NCBI GenBank assembly: GCA_963669455.1
Contig: OY770026.1
Coordinates: 1,922,001-1,986,000 of the forward strand
Length of the DNA stretch: 64,000 nucleotides
Source: JAWKWH01 sp963669455
GTDB taxonomy: Bacteria > Pseudomonadota > Alphaproteobacteria > Rhizobiales > Rhizobiaceae
Direction of reading: 5' to 3'
The first letter of the stretch is position 1. Each line of letters opens with the position of its first letter. The position numbers and the translations under genes were made by a program. Under the pieces are notes generated by a model, which saw nothing but the letters and a program-made list of their open reading frames with translations, did not search any database and had not been told where the DNA came from. Positions 8,242 through 16,959 of this stretch are shown here, one piece after another.

Positions 8242-8331
8242 TGCAACTTTGGTGTCCGAGGCTTATCTCGGAGCTTCGGTGGACAGTGTATCTGCAGATT
8301 GCTGCCCGGACCAAGCGGAGAAGACCCAACC

Positions 8332-9672
8332 ATGGCATCGGCAGCAGAACAACTTGCTTCCAATCTGAATTTTTCGGCATTCGCCAAGGCGGAAGATCTG
8401 AAAAAGCGTATCTGGTTCACGCTGGGTGCGCTTTTGGTTTATCGGCTTGGAACCTACATTCCATTGCCGGGCATCAATCCGGATGCGTTTGCGCAGGCTT
8501 TTGATCAGCAAAGCGGCGGCGTGCTTGGCATGTTCAACATGTTTGCCGGCGGCGCCGTGGAGCGGATGGCGATTTTTGCGCTTGGCATCATGCCCTATAT
8601 TTCCGCCTCCATCATCATGCAGCTCATGACATCGGTTATTCCGACGCTGGAGCAGCTGAAAAAGGACGGTGAACAGGGCCGCAAGGTGATCAACCAGTAT
8701 ACCCGCTACGGCACGGTACTGCTCGCCACCGTGCAGGCTTATGGTATTTCGGTTGGGCTGGAGAGTGGCAACAATATCGTCACCGATCCCGGCTGGTTCT
8801 TCCGCCTGTCTGCGGTGATAACGCTGGTCGGCGGGACCATGTTCCTGATGTGGCTGGGTGAGCAGATTACCGCGCGCGGCATCGGCAATGGTATTTCGCT
8901 GATCATCTTTGCCGGTATCGTTGCCGGATTGCCTTCAGCCATAGGCGGGACGCTTGAGCTCGGGCGTACCGGGGCGTTGTCGACCGGCCTTATCCTGGCA
9001 ATCATCGTTCTGGCCATTGTCGTCATTGCGCTGATCGTGTTTTTCGAGCGGGCGCAGAGGCGATTGCTGATCCAGTATCCGAAGCGACAGGTTGGAAACC
9101 GGATGTTCCAGGGCGATACCTCGCATCTGCCGCTGAAACTCAATACCGCCGGTGTGATACCGCCGATCTTCGCTTCGTCGCTGCTGTTGCTGCCGGCAAC
9201 GCTGGCCGGGTTTTCGGATACGACGAACCTGCCTGGATGGGCGGGCACCATTTTGGCGGCTCTCGGCCATGGCCAGCCGCTCTATATGACTTTCTATGCG
9301 GCGATGATCGCCTTTTTCGCCTTTTTCTACACCGCGATTGTGTTCAATCCGAAGGATACCGCCGATCAGCTGAAGCAGAATTCCGGCTTCATTCCAGGCT
9401 ATCGTCCAGGTGAGCGCACGGCCGATTACATCGACTATGTGCTGACGCGGATCACGGTTGTCGGTGCGATATACCTCGTTGTTGTCTGCCTGCTGCCGGA
9501 GTTTCTTATTTCAGCAACCGGTGTTCCGTTTTATCTCGGTGGCACATCGCTGCTTATTGTCGTCAGCGTAACGTTGGATACGGTGGCTCAGGTTCAGGGG
9601 CACCTGATCGCGCACCAGTATGAGGGGCTGGTCAAGAAAACCAAACTGCGCGGGGGACGTCGCGGAAGATGA
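8332..9672 (+). CDS. secY: protein translocase subunit SecY
   Basis: SecY is the channel-forming subunit of the SecYEG translocon in the inner membrane. I choose the ATG at 8332 (MASAAEQLASNLNFSAFAKA), preceded by GCGGAGAAG; the upstream TTG at 8299 lacks support. The 446-aa protein shows about ten hydrophobic segments and family signatures such as GTYIPLPGINPDAF, ALGIMPYISASIIMQL and NSGFIPGYRPGERTADY. It overlaps adk by 4 nt. Confidence 0.98.
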   Translation: MASAAEQLASNLNFSAFAKAEDLKKRIWFTLGALLVYRLGTYIPLPGINPDAFAQAFDQQSGGVLGMFNMFAGGAVERMAIFALGIMPYISASIIMQLMTSVIPTLEQLKKDGEQGRKVINQYTRYGTVLLATVQAYGISVGLESGNNIVTDPGWFFRLSAVITLVGGTMFLMWLGEQITARGIGNGISLIIFAGIVAGLPSAIGGTLELGRTGALSTGLILAIIVLAIVVIALIVFFERAQRRLLIQYPKRQVGNRMFQGDTSHLPLKLNTAGVIPPIFASSLLLLPATLAGFSDTTNLPGWAGTILAALGHGQPLYMTFYAAMIAFFAFFYTAIVFNPKDTADQLKQNSGFIPGYRPGERTADYIDYVLTRITVVGAIYLVVVCLLPEFLISATGVPFYLGGTSLLIVVSVTLDTVAQVQGHLIAHQYEGLVKKTKLRGGRRGR

Positions 9673-10253
9673 GGCTGATACTACTCGGACCGCCTGGTGC
9701 CGGCAAAGGCACCCAGGCACAACGGCTGGTGGATAAATTTGACATACCGCAATTGTCGACCGGCGACATGCTGCGCGAGGCGGCCGCTGCCGCGACGGAC
9801 GTCGGCAAGCGGGCAAAGGCGGTGATGGATGCGGGCGAACTGGTTTCCGACGCGATCGTCAACCAGATTGTCTCAGAGCGCATTGATCAGGATGACTGCG
9901 CCAGGGGCTTTATCCTGGATGGTTATCCGCGCACGCTGAAACAGGCCGATGCCGTGGCTTTGATGATGGAGCAGAAAAACCTCAGGCTTGATGTCGTTGT
10001 CGAGTTGGTTGTCGATGACAAGGCGCTTGTCGGACGCATTCTAAGACGTGCCGAGGAAGCCACGGCGGCAGGTAGGCCCGTGCGCGAGGATGATACCGCA
10101 GAGGTGTTCGATGAGCGTCTTCGCGAATACTACAAGAAGACGGCGCCGCTGACCGGCTACTATTACGCCAAGGGGCTGTTGCGCAATGTCGATGGGATGG
10201 GGTCGATCGACAGCGTTTCAGCTGAAATCGAAGCGGTGCTGGAAACGGTTTAA
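9669..10253 (+). CDS. adk: adenylate kinase
   Basis: Adenylate kinase interconverts ATP, ADP and AMP in the cytosol. The 194-aa protein has the P-loop GPPGAGKGT (residues 7-15), the AMP-binding segment STGDMLREA and the DGYPRTLKQAD signature. The lid is the short form: no zinc-binding cysteine quartet is seen. The start overlaps the secY stop (ATGA). Its position after secY is the usual spc operon end. Confidence 0.97.
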   Translation: MRLILLGPPGAGKGTQAQRLVDKFDIPQLSTGDMLREAAAAATDVGKRAKAVMDAGELVSDAIVNQIVSERIDQDDCARGFILDGYPRTLKQADAVALMMEQKNLRLDVVVELVVDDKALVGRILRRAEEATAAGRPVREDDTAEVFDERLREYYKKTAPLTGYYYAKGLLRNVDGMGSIDSVSAEIEAVLETV

Positions 10254-10450
10254 CGTAAAGGCGAAAAGCGCGAGAAGGGGAGTTGACATTTCTTGGCGAT
10301 TCCTCCATTGACGGCGCCAATTCGCTTGAAATTGAAGGCGGTCGGAACCGGTTAGAAAAATAGAACCGGGAACGGGCGCTTTGGTGTTTGTCCGGACGAT
10401 TTTTGGTTGCCGGACTGGCAAATGACATAATTTGGCTAAGGAGAATTGGT

Positions 10451-10819
10451 GTGGCCCGTATTGCTGGCGTCAACATACCGACAAACAAGCGCACGGTGAT
10501 TGCGCTGCAATATATTCACGGCATAGGTGCGAAATTCGCAGCCGAGATCGTTGCGAAGGCAAATATTCCGCTTGAGCGCCGGGTCAACGAGCTCAGCGAT
10601 GCCGAGCTGTTGCAGATTCGTGAGGCGATTGACCGGGACTATCAGGTCGAGGGCGATCTTCGCCGTGAAAACTCAATGAATGTAAAGCGTCTGATGGATC
10701 TGGGCTGCTATCGCGGCCTCAGGCATCGCCGGTCGCTTCCCGTTCGCGGCCAGCGGACACATACCAATGCACGGACCCGCAAGGGACCGGCTAGGGCGAT
10801 TGCAGGCAAGAAAAAGTAA
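10451..10819 (+). CDS. rpsM: 30S ribosomal protein S13
   Basis: S13 contacts the P-site tRNA and forms inter-subunit bridges. The start is a GTG at 10451, 5 nt after AAGGAGAA, giving MARIAGVNIPTNKR, the universal S13 N-terminus; the longer open frame to 10388 is not used. The 122-aa protein ends in the basic TRKGPARAIAGKKK tail. A 197-nt gap after adk contains a possible -35 (TTGACA at 10283) without a clear -10. Confidence 0.97.
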   Translation: MARIAGVNIPTNKRTVIALQYIHGIGAKFAAEIVAKANIPLERRVNELSDAELLQIREAIDRDYQVEGDLRRENSMNVKRLMDLGCYRGLRHRRSLPVRGQRTHTNARTRKGPARAIAGKKK

Positions 10820-10955
10820 TTCAAGCGACTAGCGAAATAGCCTTTAGCGAATAGATCTGAATATCAATCACTATTTGCTGCTCACTGTTTCCTAATCGCT
10901 TCCTGGTGGAGCCGCTGGTGTTACGGCGGTGCTGAGATCAACGGAAGGATAATCG

Positions 10956-11345
10956 ATGGCAAAGGAAGCCACTCGTGTTCGCCGCCGCGAACGCAAAAAC
11001 ATCTCTTCGGGTGTTGCCCACGTTAATTCGACATTCAACAATACGATGATCACGATCACCGATGCGCAGGGCAATGCAATCGCATGGTCTTCTGCCGGTG
11101 CTCAAGGGTTCAAGGGATCGCGTAAATCGACGCCGTTTGCCGCACAGATCGCGGCAGAAGACTGTGCCAAAAAGGCCCAGGAACATGGCATGCGCCAGCT
11201 TGAGGTGGAAGTTTGCGGACCGGGTTCGGGACGTGAATCTGCGCTTCGCGCTTTGCAGGCGGCCGGTTTTACCATCACCTCGATCCGCGATGTGACACCT
11301 ATACCGCATAATGGATGCCGTGCGCGCAAGAAGCGCCGGGTCTAG
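10956..11345 (+). CDS. rpsK: 30S ribosomal protein S11
   Basis: S11 forms the 30S platform near the E site. The 129-aa protein has GVAHVNSTFNNTMITITD and the C-terminal TPIPHNGCRARKKRRV signature. An ACGGAAGGA site precedes the ATG. The 136-nt gap after rpsM contains a near-tandem TAGCGAAATAG / TAGCGAATAG motif of unknown meaning. Confidence 0.97.
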   Translation: MAKEATRVRRRERKNISSGVAHVNSTFNNTMITITDAQGNAIAWSSAGAQGFKGSRKSTPFAAQIAAEDCAKKAQEHGMRQLEVEVCGPGSGRESALRALQAAGFTITSIRDVTPIPHNGCRARKKRRV

Positions 11346-11449
11346 ACAATTTTCATAACCGCATGAGCGCCTCGTACTAGCGCTCCTCTGCAGGTTCCAG
11401 CTCTGTTGCCACGATTGGATAGTGGCAAGGAAACGGAAGGATACCGAAC

Positions 11450-12457
11450 ATGATCCACAAGAACTGGCAGGAATTGATCAAGCCCAACAAGATCGAATTC
11501 CAGACCAAGAACAATACGACGACGCTTGTTGCCGAACCGTTGGAGCGTGGCTACGGCTTGACGCTCGGCAATGCACTGCGCCGGATACTTTTGTCATCGC
11601 TGCGTGGTGCTGCCGTCACGGCGGTTCAGATCGATGGTGTGCTGCATGAGTTTTCATCGATTACAGGCGTGCGTGAGGATGTCACAGACATCGTGCTCAA
11701 CATCAAGGAAATCGCCATCCGCATGGAAGGCGAGGGACCAAAACGGATGGTCGTGCGCAAGCAGGGCCCCGGCACGGTGACCGCAGGCGATATCCAGACG
11801 GTTGGCGACGTTGAAATTCTCAATCCCGACCATATCATCTGCACCCTCGACGAGGGCGCGGAAATTCGTATGGAATTCACCGTGGATGCGGGCAAGGGCT
11901 ATGTTGCTGCCGAGCGCAACCGGGCAGAAGACGCGCCAATCGGCCTGATCCCGATTGACAGCCTTTATTCGCCGGTCAGGAAGGTTTCCTACAAGGTCGA
12001 GAATACCCGCGAGGGGCAGGTTCTGGACTATGACAAGCTGACACTGACACTGGAGACAGACGGGTCGGTTTCCGGTGAAGATGCGGTTGCCTTTGCCGCC
12101 CGCATCCTGCAGGACCAGCTGTCGATTTTCGTGAACTTCGAAGAGCCGCGCCGCGAGGAACCTGCCGAACAGGTCACGGAACTTGCATTCAATCCGGCGC
12201 TTTTGAAAAAGGTCGACGAATTGGAGCTGTCGGTTCGCTCGGCAAACTGCCTGAAGAACGACAACATCGTCTATATCGGCGATTTGATCCAGAAGACCGA
12301 AGCGGAAATGTTGCGCACGCCGAATTTCGGCCGCAAATCGCTAAACGAAATCAAGGAAGTGCTGGCCGCGATGGGACTGCATCTGGGGATGGAAGTTCAA
12401 GATTGGCCGCCGGAGAATATCGAGGATCTGGCAAAGCGCTACGAGGATCAGTACTAG
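11450..12457 (+). CDS. rpoA: DNA-directed RNA polymerase subunit alpha
   Basis: The alpha subunit nucleates RNA polymerase assembly and its C-terminal domain contacts UP elements and activators. The 335-aa protein has the N-terminal dimerisation motif LGNALRRILLSS, an acidic linker (residues ~235-250) and the C-terminal HhH domain with RSANCLKNDNIVYIGDL and TPNFGRKSLNEIKEVL. An ACGGAAGGA site precedes the start. A 6-bp hairpin (GAGCGC / GCGCTC, 11365-11385) lies in the gap after rpsK. Confidence 0.98.
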   Translation: MIHKNWQELIKPNKIEFQTKNNTTTLVAEPLERGYGLTLGNALRRILLSSLRGAAVTAVQIDGVLHEFSSITGVREDVTDIVLNIKEIAIRMEGEGPKRMVVRKQGPGTVTAGDIQTVGDVEILNPDHIICTLDEGAEIRMEFTVDAGKGYVAAERNRAEDAPIGLIPIDSLYSPVRKVSYKVENTREGQVLDYDKLTLTLETDGSVSGEDAVAFAARILQDQLSIFVNFEEPRREEPAEQVTELAFNPALLKKVDELELSVRSANCLKNDNIVYIGDLIQKTEAEMLRTPNFGRKSLNEIKEVLAAMGLHLGMEVQDWPPENIEDLAKRYEDQY

Positions 12458-12500
12458 GGCCGGAACCGGCTTTGTTTGAACGAGTTGAAGGAGAAAGCTC

Positions 12501-12941
12501 ATGCGCCATGGTAAATCAGGCCGCAAGCTGAACCGTACATCGAGCCACCGCAAGGCGATGTTTGCCAATATGGCAGCCTCGCTGATCGAGCACGAGCAGA
12601 TTACGACCACGCTTCCAAAGGCAAAGGAATTGCGCCCGATCGTGGAAAAGCTGGTCACGCTTGGAAAGCGCGGTGATCTGCATGCACGGCGTCAGGCGAT
12701 TTCGGCAATCCGCGATGACAAGCTGGTGCGCCGGCTGTTTGATACGATCGCACCACGCTATGCCGACCGTCACGGCGGCTATCTGCGCATCATGAAAGCC
12801 GGTTTCCGCCACGGGGACAACGCGCCGATGGCCGTGATCGAATTCGTCGATCGTGATGTGGACGCCAAGGGCGCCGGCGACCGTGCCCGCGCTGATGCGG
12901 ATGACAATGGTGCAGCCGCAGCGGAAGCTGCTGCCGCGTAG
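12501..12941 (+). CDS. rplQ: 50S ribosomal protein L17
   Basis: L17 is at the bottom of the 50S subunit near the exit tunnel. The 146-aa protein opens MRHGKSGRKLNRTSSHRKAM and carries an Asp/Ala-rich C-terminal extension (residues ~122-146, ending in a run of alanines) common in alphaproteobacteria. A GAAGGAGAA site precedes the ATG. It ends the alpha operon and is followed by an intrinsic terminator. Confidence 0.97.
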   Translation: MRHGKSGRKLNRTSSHRKAMFANMAASLIEHEQITTTLPKAKELRPIVEKLVTLGKRGDLHARRQAISAIRDDKLVRRLFDTIAPRYADRHGGYLRIMKAGFRHGDNAPMAVIEFVDRDVDAKGAGDRARADADDNGAAAAEAAAA

Positions 12942-12966
12942 CACCGATACCATACAGTCTATAGAA

Positions 12967-12997
12967 AGCTCCGCGGCCCGGTCTGCGGGGCTTTTTT
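12967..12997 (+). terminator. intrinsic terminator of the ribosomal super-operon
   Basis: An 8-bp stem (AGCTCCGC / GCGGGGCT, one G-T pair) with a 10-nt loop is followed directly by six T residues. It lies 25 nt after the rplQ stop and is the first strong rho-independent terminator after rplD, so it probably ends the S10-spc-alpha transcript. Confidence 0.85.
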
Positions 12998-13076
12998 CGT
13001 TTTGCGGCCTTGGTGCGGGCGTGATCTGTCACTACGTTACCCGCGAACACGAATCGGGTAATTTTGCGAGGTAATC

Positions 13077-14534
13077 ATGCACGTCAACTTCCGCTGGGCC
13101 CTGCGCGTTGCGACCATCATCTTGATGATGGCGGCTGTGATGTCTGTGGGACGGGCCGAGGGGGGGATTCTTGATCTCCTGAAGGGGCCAATTGACACCG
13201 ATATCAGCCAGACGGCGGGCAAGCGGGTTCCTTTCGGGCAGGACGAGATTACGCTTTCTTTCGCCCCTCTGGTCAGGCAGACAGCGCCGGGTGTGGTCAA
13301 CGTCTATGCTTCGGCCAAGGTGGCGCAACGCTCGCCATTCATGGGCGATCCGTTTTTCGACCATTTTTTCGGCGGTGGAATGCCGCCGCGTGTCCAGTCT
13401 TCGCTTGGCTCCGGCGTTATCGTCGATCGGACGGGCCTGGTGGTCACCAATTTTCACGTGATCCGGGGCGCCGATAAAGTCAAGGTCGCGCTTGCCGACG
13501 GGCGCGAGTTTGAAAGCCGCATTCTGATTCAAGAGGAATCGATCGATCTGGCGGTATTGAAGATCGATGGCGCAGACTTTCCGGCGCTGGAACTTGGCGA
13601 TTCCGACCGGCTTGAGGTCGGCGATCTGGTGCTGGCGATCGGCAATCCGTTCGGGGTCGGTCAAACGACGACGTCGGGTATTGTTTCCGCTTTGGCGCGG
13701 TCATCGCTCGGCATCAACGATTTCGGATTTTTTATCCAGACGGACGCGGCGATTAATCCGGGCAATTCCGGTGGTGCGCTGATCGATATGGCGGGTAGGG
13801 TGATTGGTATCAATACGGCGATCTACTCGCGCTCCGGCGGATCGAACGGTATCGGTTTTGCCATTCCCTCCAACATGGTGCGCGGGGTTGTCGATGCTGC
13901 ACTCAGCGGCAGCGATTTCGTTAACCGGCCATGGATCGGGGCGGGTTTTGACACTGTCGATGCTGAGGTTGCCGAGGCGCTCGGCATGGTGCGGCCGCGC
14001 GGCGCACTGGTGGCCGATGTTACGGCCAGGGGACCAGCAGACCGCGCCGGGCTGAGGCCGGGTGATGTGGTGCTGGTTGTCGACGGTGTCGATATTCAGC
14101 ATCCCGATGCGCTTGGCTATCGGCTGGCCACCCGCCGGATTGGCGAGGTTGCGTCTTTTGAGGTGTTGCGGCGTGGCAAAATGATCTCGCTTACCATCAG
14201 CCTGGAAAAGGCGCCGGAGGGAAAATCGGGCGAGCAGGTGACTATTGACGGGCGCAGCCCATTTGCCGGTGCAACCATTGCCGAACTGTCACCGGCCCTG
14301 GCGCGGCGCCTTGGTTTGCCTGAAAATGCGCGCGGCGTTGCGATCGTGAAAGTGGCGCGAAACTCGCCCTCGCACCGGGTTCGTTTGAGGCCTGGCGATA
14401 TCGTACGTGAATTGAATGGCGCGGATATCACCGACAGTGCGCGGCTGGCAGACCTTGCTGCCGAGCGGACCCGGTGGTGGCGGTTTTCCATTGAACGTGA
14501 TGGCCGTCTATTGCGCCAGACGCTTCGCTACTGA
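13077..14534 (+). CDS. Do-family periplasmic serine endopeptidase (HtrA/DegP-like)
   Basis: HtrA proteases degrade or refold damaged envelope proteins. The 485-aa protein has an N-terminal signal peptide (residues ~1-27), a trypsin-like domain with the complete triad H127 (TNFHVI), D157 (SIDLAVL) and S231 (GNSGG), then two PDZ domains (~265-360 and ~385-485). The ATG at 13077 is the only reasonable start before the signal peptide. A Do-type HtrA directly downstream of rplQ is a common Rhizobiales arrangement. Whether it is DegP, DegQ or DegS-like cannot be decided from sequence. Confidence 0.9.
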   Translation: MHVNFRWALRVATIILMMAAVMSVGRAEGGILDLLKGPIDTDISQTAGKRVPFGQDEITLSFAPLVRQTAPGVVNVYASAKVAQRSPFMGDPFFDHFFGGGMPPRVQSSLGSGVIVDRTGLVVTNFHVIRGADKVKVALADGREFESRILIQEESIDLAVLKIDGADFPALELGDSDRLEVGDLVLAIGNPFGVGQTTTSGIVSALARSSLGINDFGFFIQTDAAINPGNSGGALIDMAGRVIGINTAIYSRSGGSNGIGFAIPSNMVRGVVDAALSGSDFVNRPWIGAGFDTVDAEVAEALGMVRPRGALVADVTARGPADRAGLRPGDVVLVVDGVDIQHPDALGYRLATRRIGEVASFEVLRRGKMISLTISLEKAPEGKSGEQVTIDGRSPFAGATIAELSPALARRLGLPENARGVAIVKVARNSPSHRVRLRPGDIVRELNGADITDSARLADLAAERTRWWRFSIERDGRLLRQTLRY

Positions 14535-14551
14535 CTTTTTGAGCAGATAAA

Positions 14552-15877
14552 TTGAACGATCTTTTTGGCAAAGCTGAACCTGAACCTGAAGCGCAGAAAG
14601 CGGGACGTCCGCTTGCCGACCGGCTGCGGCCGGCGACGCTTGATGAGGTCGTCGGGCAGGATCATCTGAACGGGGAGGAGGGAACGCTTACCCGGATGAT
14701 CCGCTCCGGTTTGCTTGGCAGCATGATCTTCTGGGGCCCGCCGGGCACCGGCAAGACCACCGTGGCACGTTTGCTTGCCGGTGAGACCGATCTCGCCTTT
14801 GAACAGATATCGGCGATTTTCTCCGGCGTCTCGGAACTGAAAAAGGTGTTTGAGGCGGCCCGGCTGAGAAGGACGAATGGCACGCAAACCTTGTTGTTTG
14901 TTGACGAAATACACCGGTTTAACCGTGCGCAACAGGATTCGTTTCTGCCGGTTATGGAGGACGGAACCGTCACACTCGTCGGCGCGACGACGGAAAATCC
15001 CTCCTTCGAGCTCAATGCGGCGCTTCTATCGCGTGCCCGGGTGCTTACCTTTCATGCACTTGATACCGCGAGTGTCGAGGCATTGCTGGCACGGGCGGAG
15101 GCGGAAGAAGGCCGCCTGCTGCCGGTTGACGACGAGGCCCGCTCCGTGCTGGTTCGTATGGCCGATGGCGATGGCCGCGCCGCGCTGACGCTGGCCGAGG
15201 AGCTGTGGCGTGCGGCGTCTGTCGATGAGGTGTTCGATGCGGACGGGATACAGCGTGTCGTGCAGCGGCGCGCACCCGTTTACGACAAGAGCCAGGATGG
15301 CCACTACAATCTGATTTCGGCGCTCCACAAGACCGTCCGGGGCTCTGACCCTGATGCTGCGCTCTACTATCTGGCCCGAATGTTCGACGCCGGCGAGGAT
15401 CCGCTCTATATCGGGCGCCGGCTGGTGCGTATGGCGTCGGAGGATATCGGTCTTGCCGACCCGCAGGCGCTTGTCGTGGCCAATGCCGCCAAGGATGCCT
15501 ATGACTATCTTGGTTCGCCGGAAGGTGAGCTGGCGCTGGCGGAGGCCTGCATCTATCTTGCCACTGCGCCGAAATCGAATGGCACCTATGTGGCGTTCAA
15601 AAAGGCGATGCGGGCCGCCAAGGAGCATGGTTCGCTGCCGCCGCCAAAGCATATTCTCAATGCGCCGACCGGGTTGATGAAGGATGAGGGCTACGGTTCC
15701 GGCTACGCCTATGATCATGATGCGCCGGAAGCGTTTTCAGGTCAGGATTATTTTCCCGATGCCATGGGACGGCAGCAATATTACGATCCGCCTGACCGGG
15801 GGTTTGAACGCGAAATCCGCAAGCGCCTCGACTATTGGGCTAAGCTCCGGCGTGGGCGGGAGCAAAAACCACTCTAA
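14552..15877 (+). CDS. rarA: replication-associated recombination protein A (AAA+ ATPase)
   Basis: RarA (MgsA) is a tetrameric AAA+ ATPase acting at stalled replication forks, related to clamp loaders. The 441-aa protein has Walker A GPPGTGKTT (residues 62-70), Walker B LLFVDEIHRF, sensor 1 GATTENPSFELN and the C-terminal MgsA_C region. The start is a TTG at 14552 giving MNDLFGKAEP; no in-frame ATG occurs before the conserved LADRLRPATLDEVVGQ segment. It follows the HtrA gene by 17 nt. Confidence 0.92.
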   Translation: MNDLFGKAEPEPEAQKAGRPLADRLRPATLDEVVGQDHLNGEEGTLTRMIRSGLLGSMIFWGPPGTGKTTVARLLAGETDLAFEQISAIFSGVSELKKVFEAARLRRTNGTQTLLFVDEIHRFNRAQQDSFLPVMEDGTVTLVGATTENPSFELNAALLSRARVLTFHALDTASVEALLARAEAEEGRLLPVDDEARSVLVRMADGDGRAALTLAEELWRAASVDEVFDADGIQRVVQRRAPVYDKSQDGHYNLISALHKTVRGSDPDAALYYLARMFDAGEDPLYIGRRLVRMASEDIGLADPQALVVANAAKDAYDYLGSPEGELALAEACIYLATAPKSNGTYVAFKKAMRAAKEHGSLPPPKHILNAPTGLMKDEGYGSGYAYDHDAPEAFSGQDYFPDAMGRQQYYDPPDRGFEREIRKRLDYWAKLRRGREQKPL

Positions 15878-15951
15878 GTTGAGATTCAGCAAGATGACGT
15901 ATGTTCGAGAGGATTATTCTGCAAGAGAGCTGGCGATTGTAGGAGAATTCA

Positions 15952-16488
15952 ATGCATGTTGTAGTTGTCTACGGGACCATTGAGGGGCAAACCCGGAAGA
16001 TTGCGCACCGTATGGCTGGCACCGTTCAAAGTGCCGGGCATGATGTGTCGGTATTTGATGCGGCGGACACCGCTGATGTGGATATCGCCGCCGCAGATGC
16101 ATTGATCGTCGCAGCACCGGTGCATACTGGAAAATATCCGGCTGCTCTGTCCCATTGGCTTAAAACCAATGCAGCAGCGATCAATCAGGTGCCGTCGGCT
16201 TTCGTATCGGTGTCGCTGGCTGTTGCATCCTTTTTTGCTATCGAACACCGCGAGATCGAAACGTTGACCAGTAATTTTTTGGATGAAGTAGGCTGGAAAC
16301 CCAATGAGGTACATCAGGCTGCCGGGGCATTGCGTTACCTGGAACATAATTTTTTTAAGCGCCTGCTGATGCGTCATATTGCCAAACGGGAAGGCGCTCC
16401 GGTCCACACGTCCAAGAATTACGAATTTACAAACTGGGATGAGTTGGCGCAATTCATCTTCGGTTTCCTGCAAAAGACGGCCGACTGA
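15952..16488 (+). CDS. flavodoxin-domain protein, HemG-like protoporphyrinogen oxidase
   Basis: The 178-aa protein resembles HemG, the FMN-dependent quinone-coupled enzyme that oxidises protoporphyrinogen IX. It has an FMN phosphate loop (YGTIEGQTRKIA, residues 7-18) and HemG-like segments: PVHTGKYPAALSHW, SAFVSVSLAVASF, and AGALRYLEHNFFKR followed by TNWDELAQF. A GTAGGAG site lies 7 nt before the ATG. Most alphaproteobacteria use HemJ instead, so its role is open; a generic menaquinone/flavodoxin oxidoreductase is possible. It sits between rarA and crcB. Confidence 0.75.
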   Translation: MHVVVVYGTIEGQTRKIAHRMAGTVQSAGHDVSVFDAADTADVDIAAADALIVAAPVHTGKYPAALSHWLKTNAAAINQVPSAFVSVSLAVASFFAIEHREIETLTSNFLDEVGWKPNEVHQAAGALRYLEHNFFKRLLMRHIAKREGAPVHTSKNYEFTNWDELAQFIFGFLQKTAD

Positions 16489-16544
16489 GCCCGTTTGCTG
16501 ATTACCGCTTTGCGCCAGGGCGCAGATCAGGTAGTGACGTTGTT

Positions 16545-16922
16545 ATGGCGCATCTTGTTTTCGTTGCACTTGGCGGCGCAATCGGCGCAACGCTTAGATA
16601 TCTTGCGGGTCTCCTGGCCACGCGGCTGTTGGGAGCGGGTTTTCCGTGGGGTACAATGGCCGTGAATATAGCTGGTTCGCTCGCAATGGGAGTGTTGGTA
16701 GCACTTCTTGCGCGCAAATCCGGTGTATCGGCCGAGCTAAGATTATTTTTGGCGACCGGGCTGCTTGGCGGGTTTACGACATTTTCGGCCTTTTCGCTTG
16801 ATGTCGCGGTGCTTTGGGAGCGCGGCGATCTGCCGGCTGCGTTCAGCTATGTGACCGCCAGTGTCGTGCTGTCGATTGCAGCGCTGTTTGCGGGTCTCTG
16901 GCTGGTCCGCTCTTTCGGCTGA
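16545..16922 (+). CDS. crcB: fluoride exporter CrcB/Fluc
   Basis: Fluc channels export fluoride across the inner membrane as dual-topology dimers. The 125-aa protein has four hydrophobic helices and the signatures GGAIGATLRYLAG (residues ~7-19), WGTMAVNIAGS and GLLGGFTTFSAFS. I found no fluoride riboswitch in the 56-nt leader. It lies between the HemG-like gene and the pseudouridine synthase. Confidence 0.94.
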   Translation: MAHLVFVALGGAIGATLRYLAGLLATRLLGAGFPWGTMAVNIAGSLAMGVLVALLARKSGVSAELRLFLATGLLGGFTTFSAFSLDVAVLWERGDLPAAFSYVTASVVLSIAALFAGLWLVRSFG

Positions 16923-16959
16923 TGACATTCGTGCCTGCTTGCTCTATCGGCTTTGACCC

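Noticed and set aside
10283..10311. Promoter in the adk-rpsM gap (TTGACA)
   Set aside because: A -35-like hexamer is present but no convincing -10 lies 16-18 nt downstream, so I list no promoter.
16489..16544. Fluoride riboswitch upstream of crcB
   Set aside because: The 56-nt gap after the HemG-like gene shows none of the conserved riboswitch segments.
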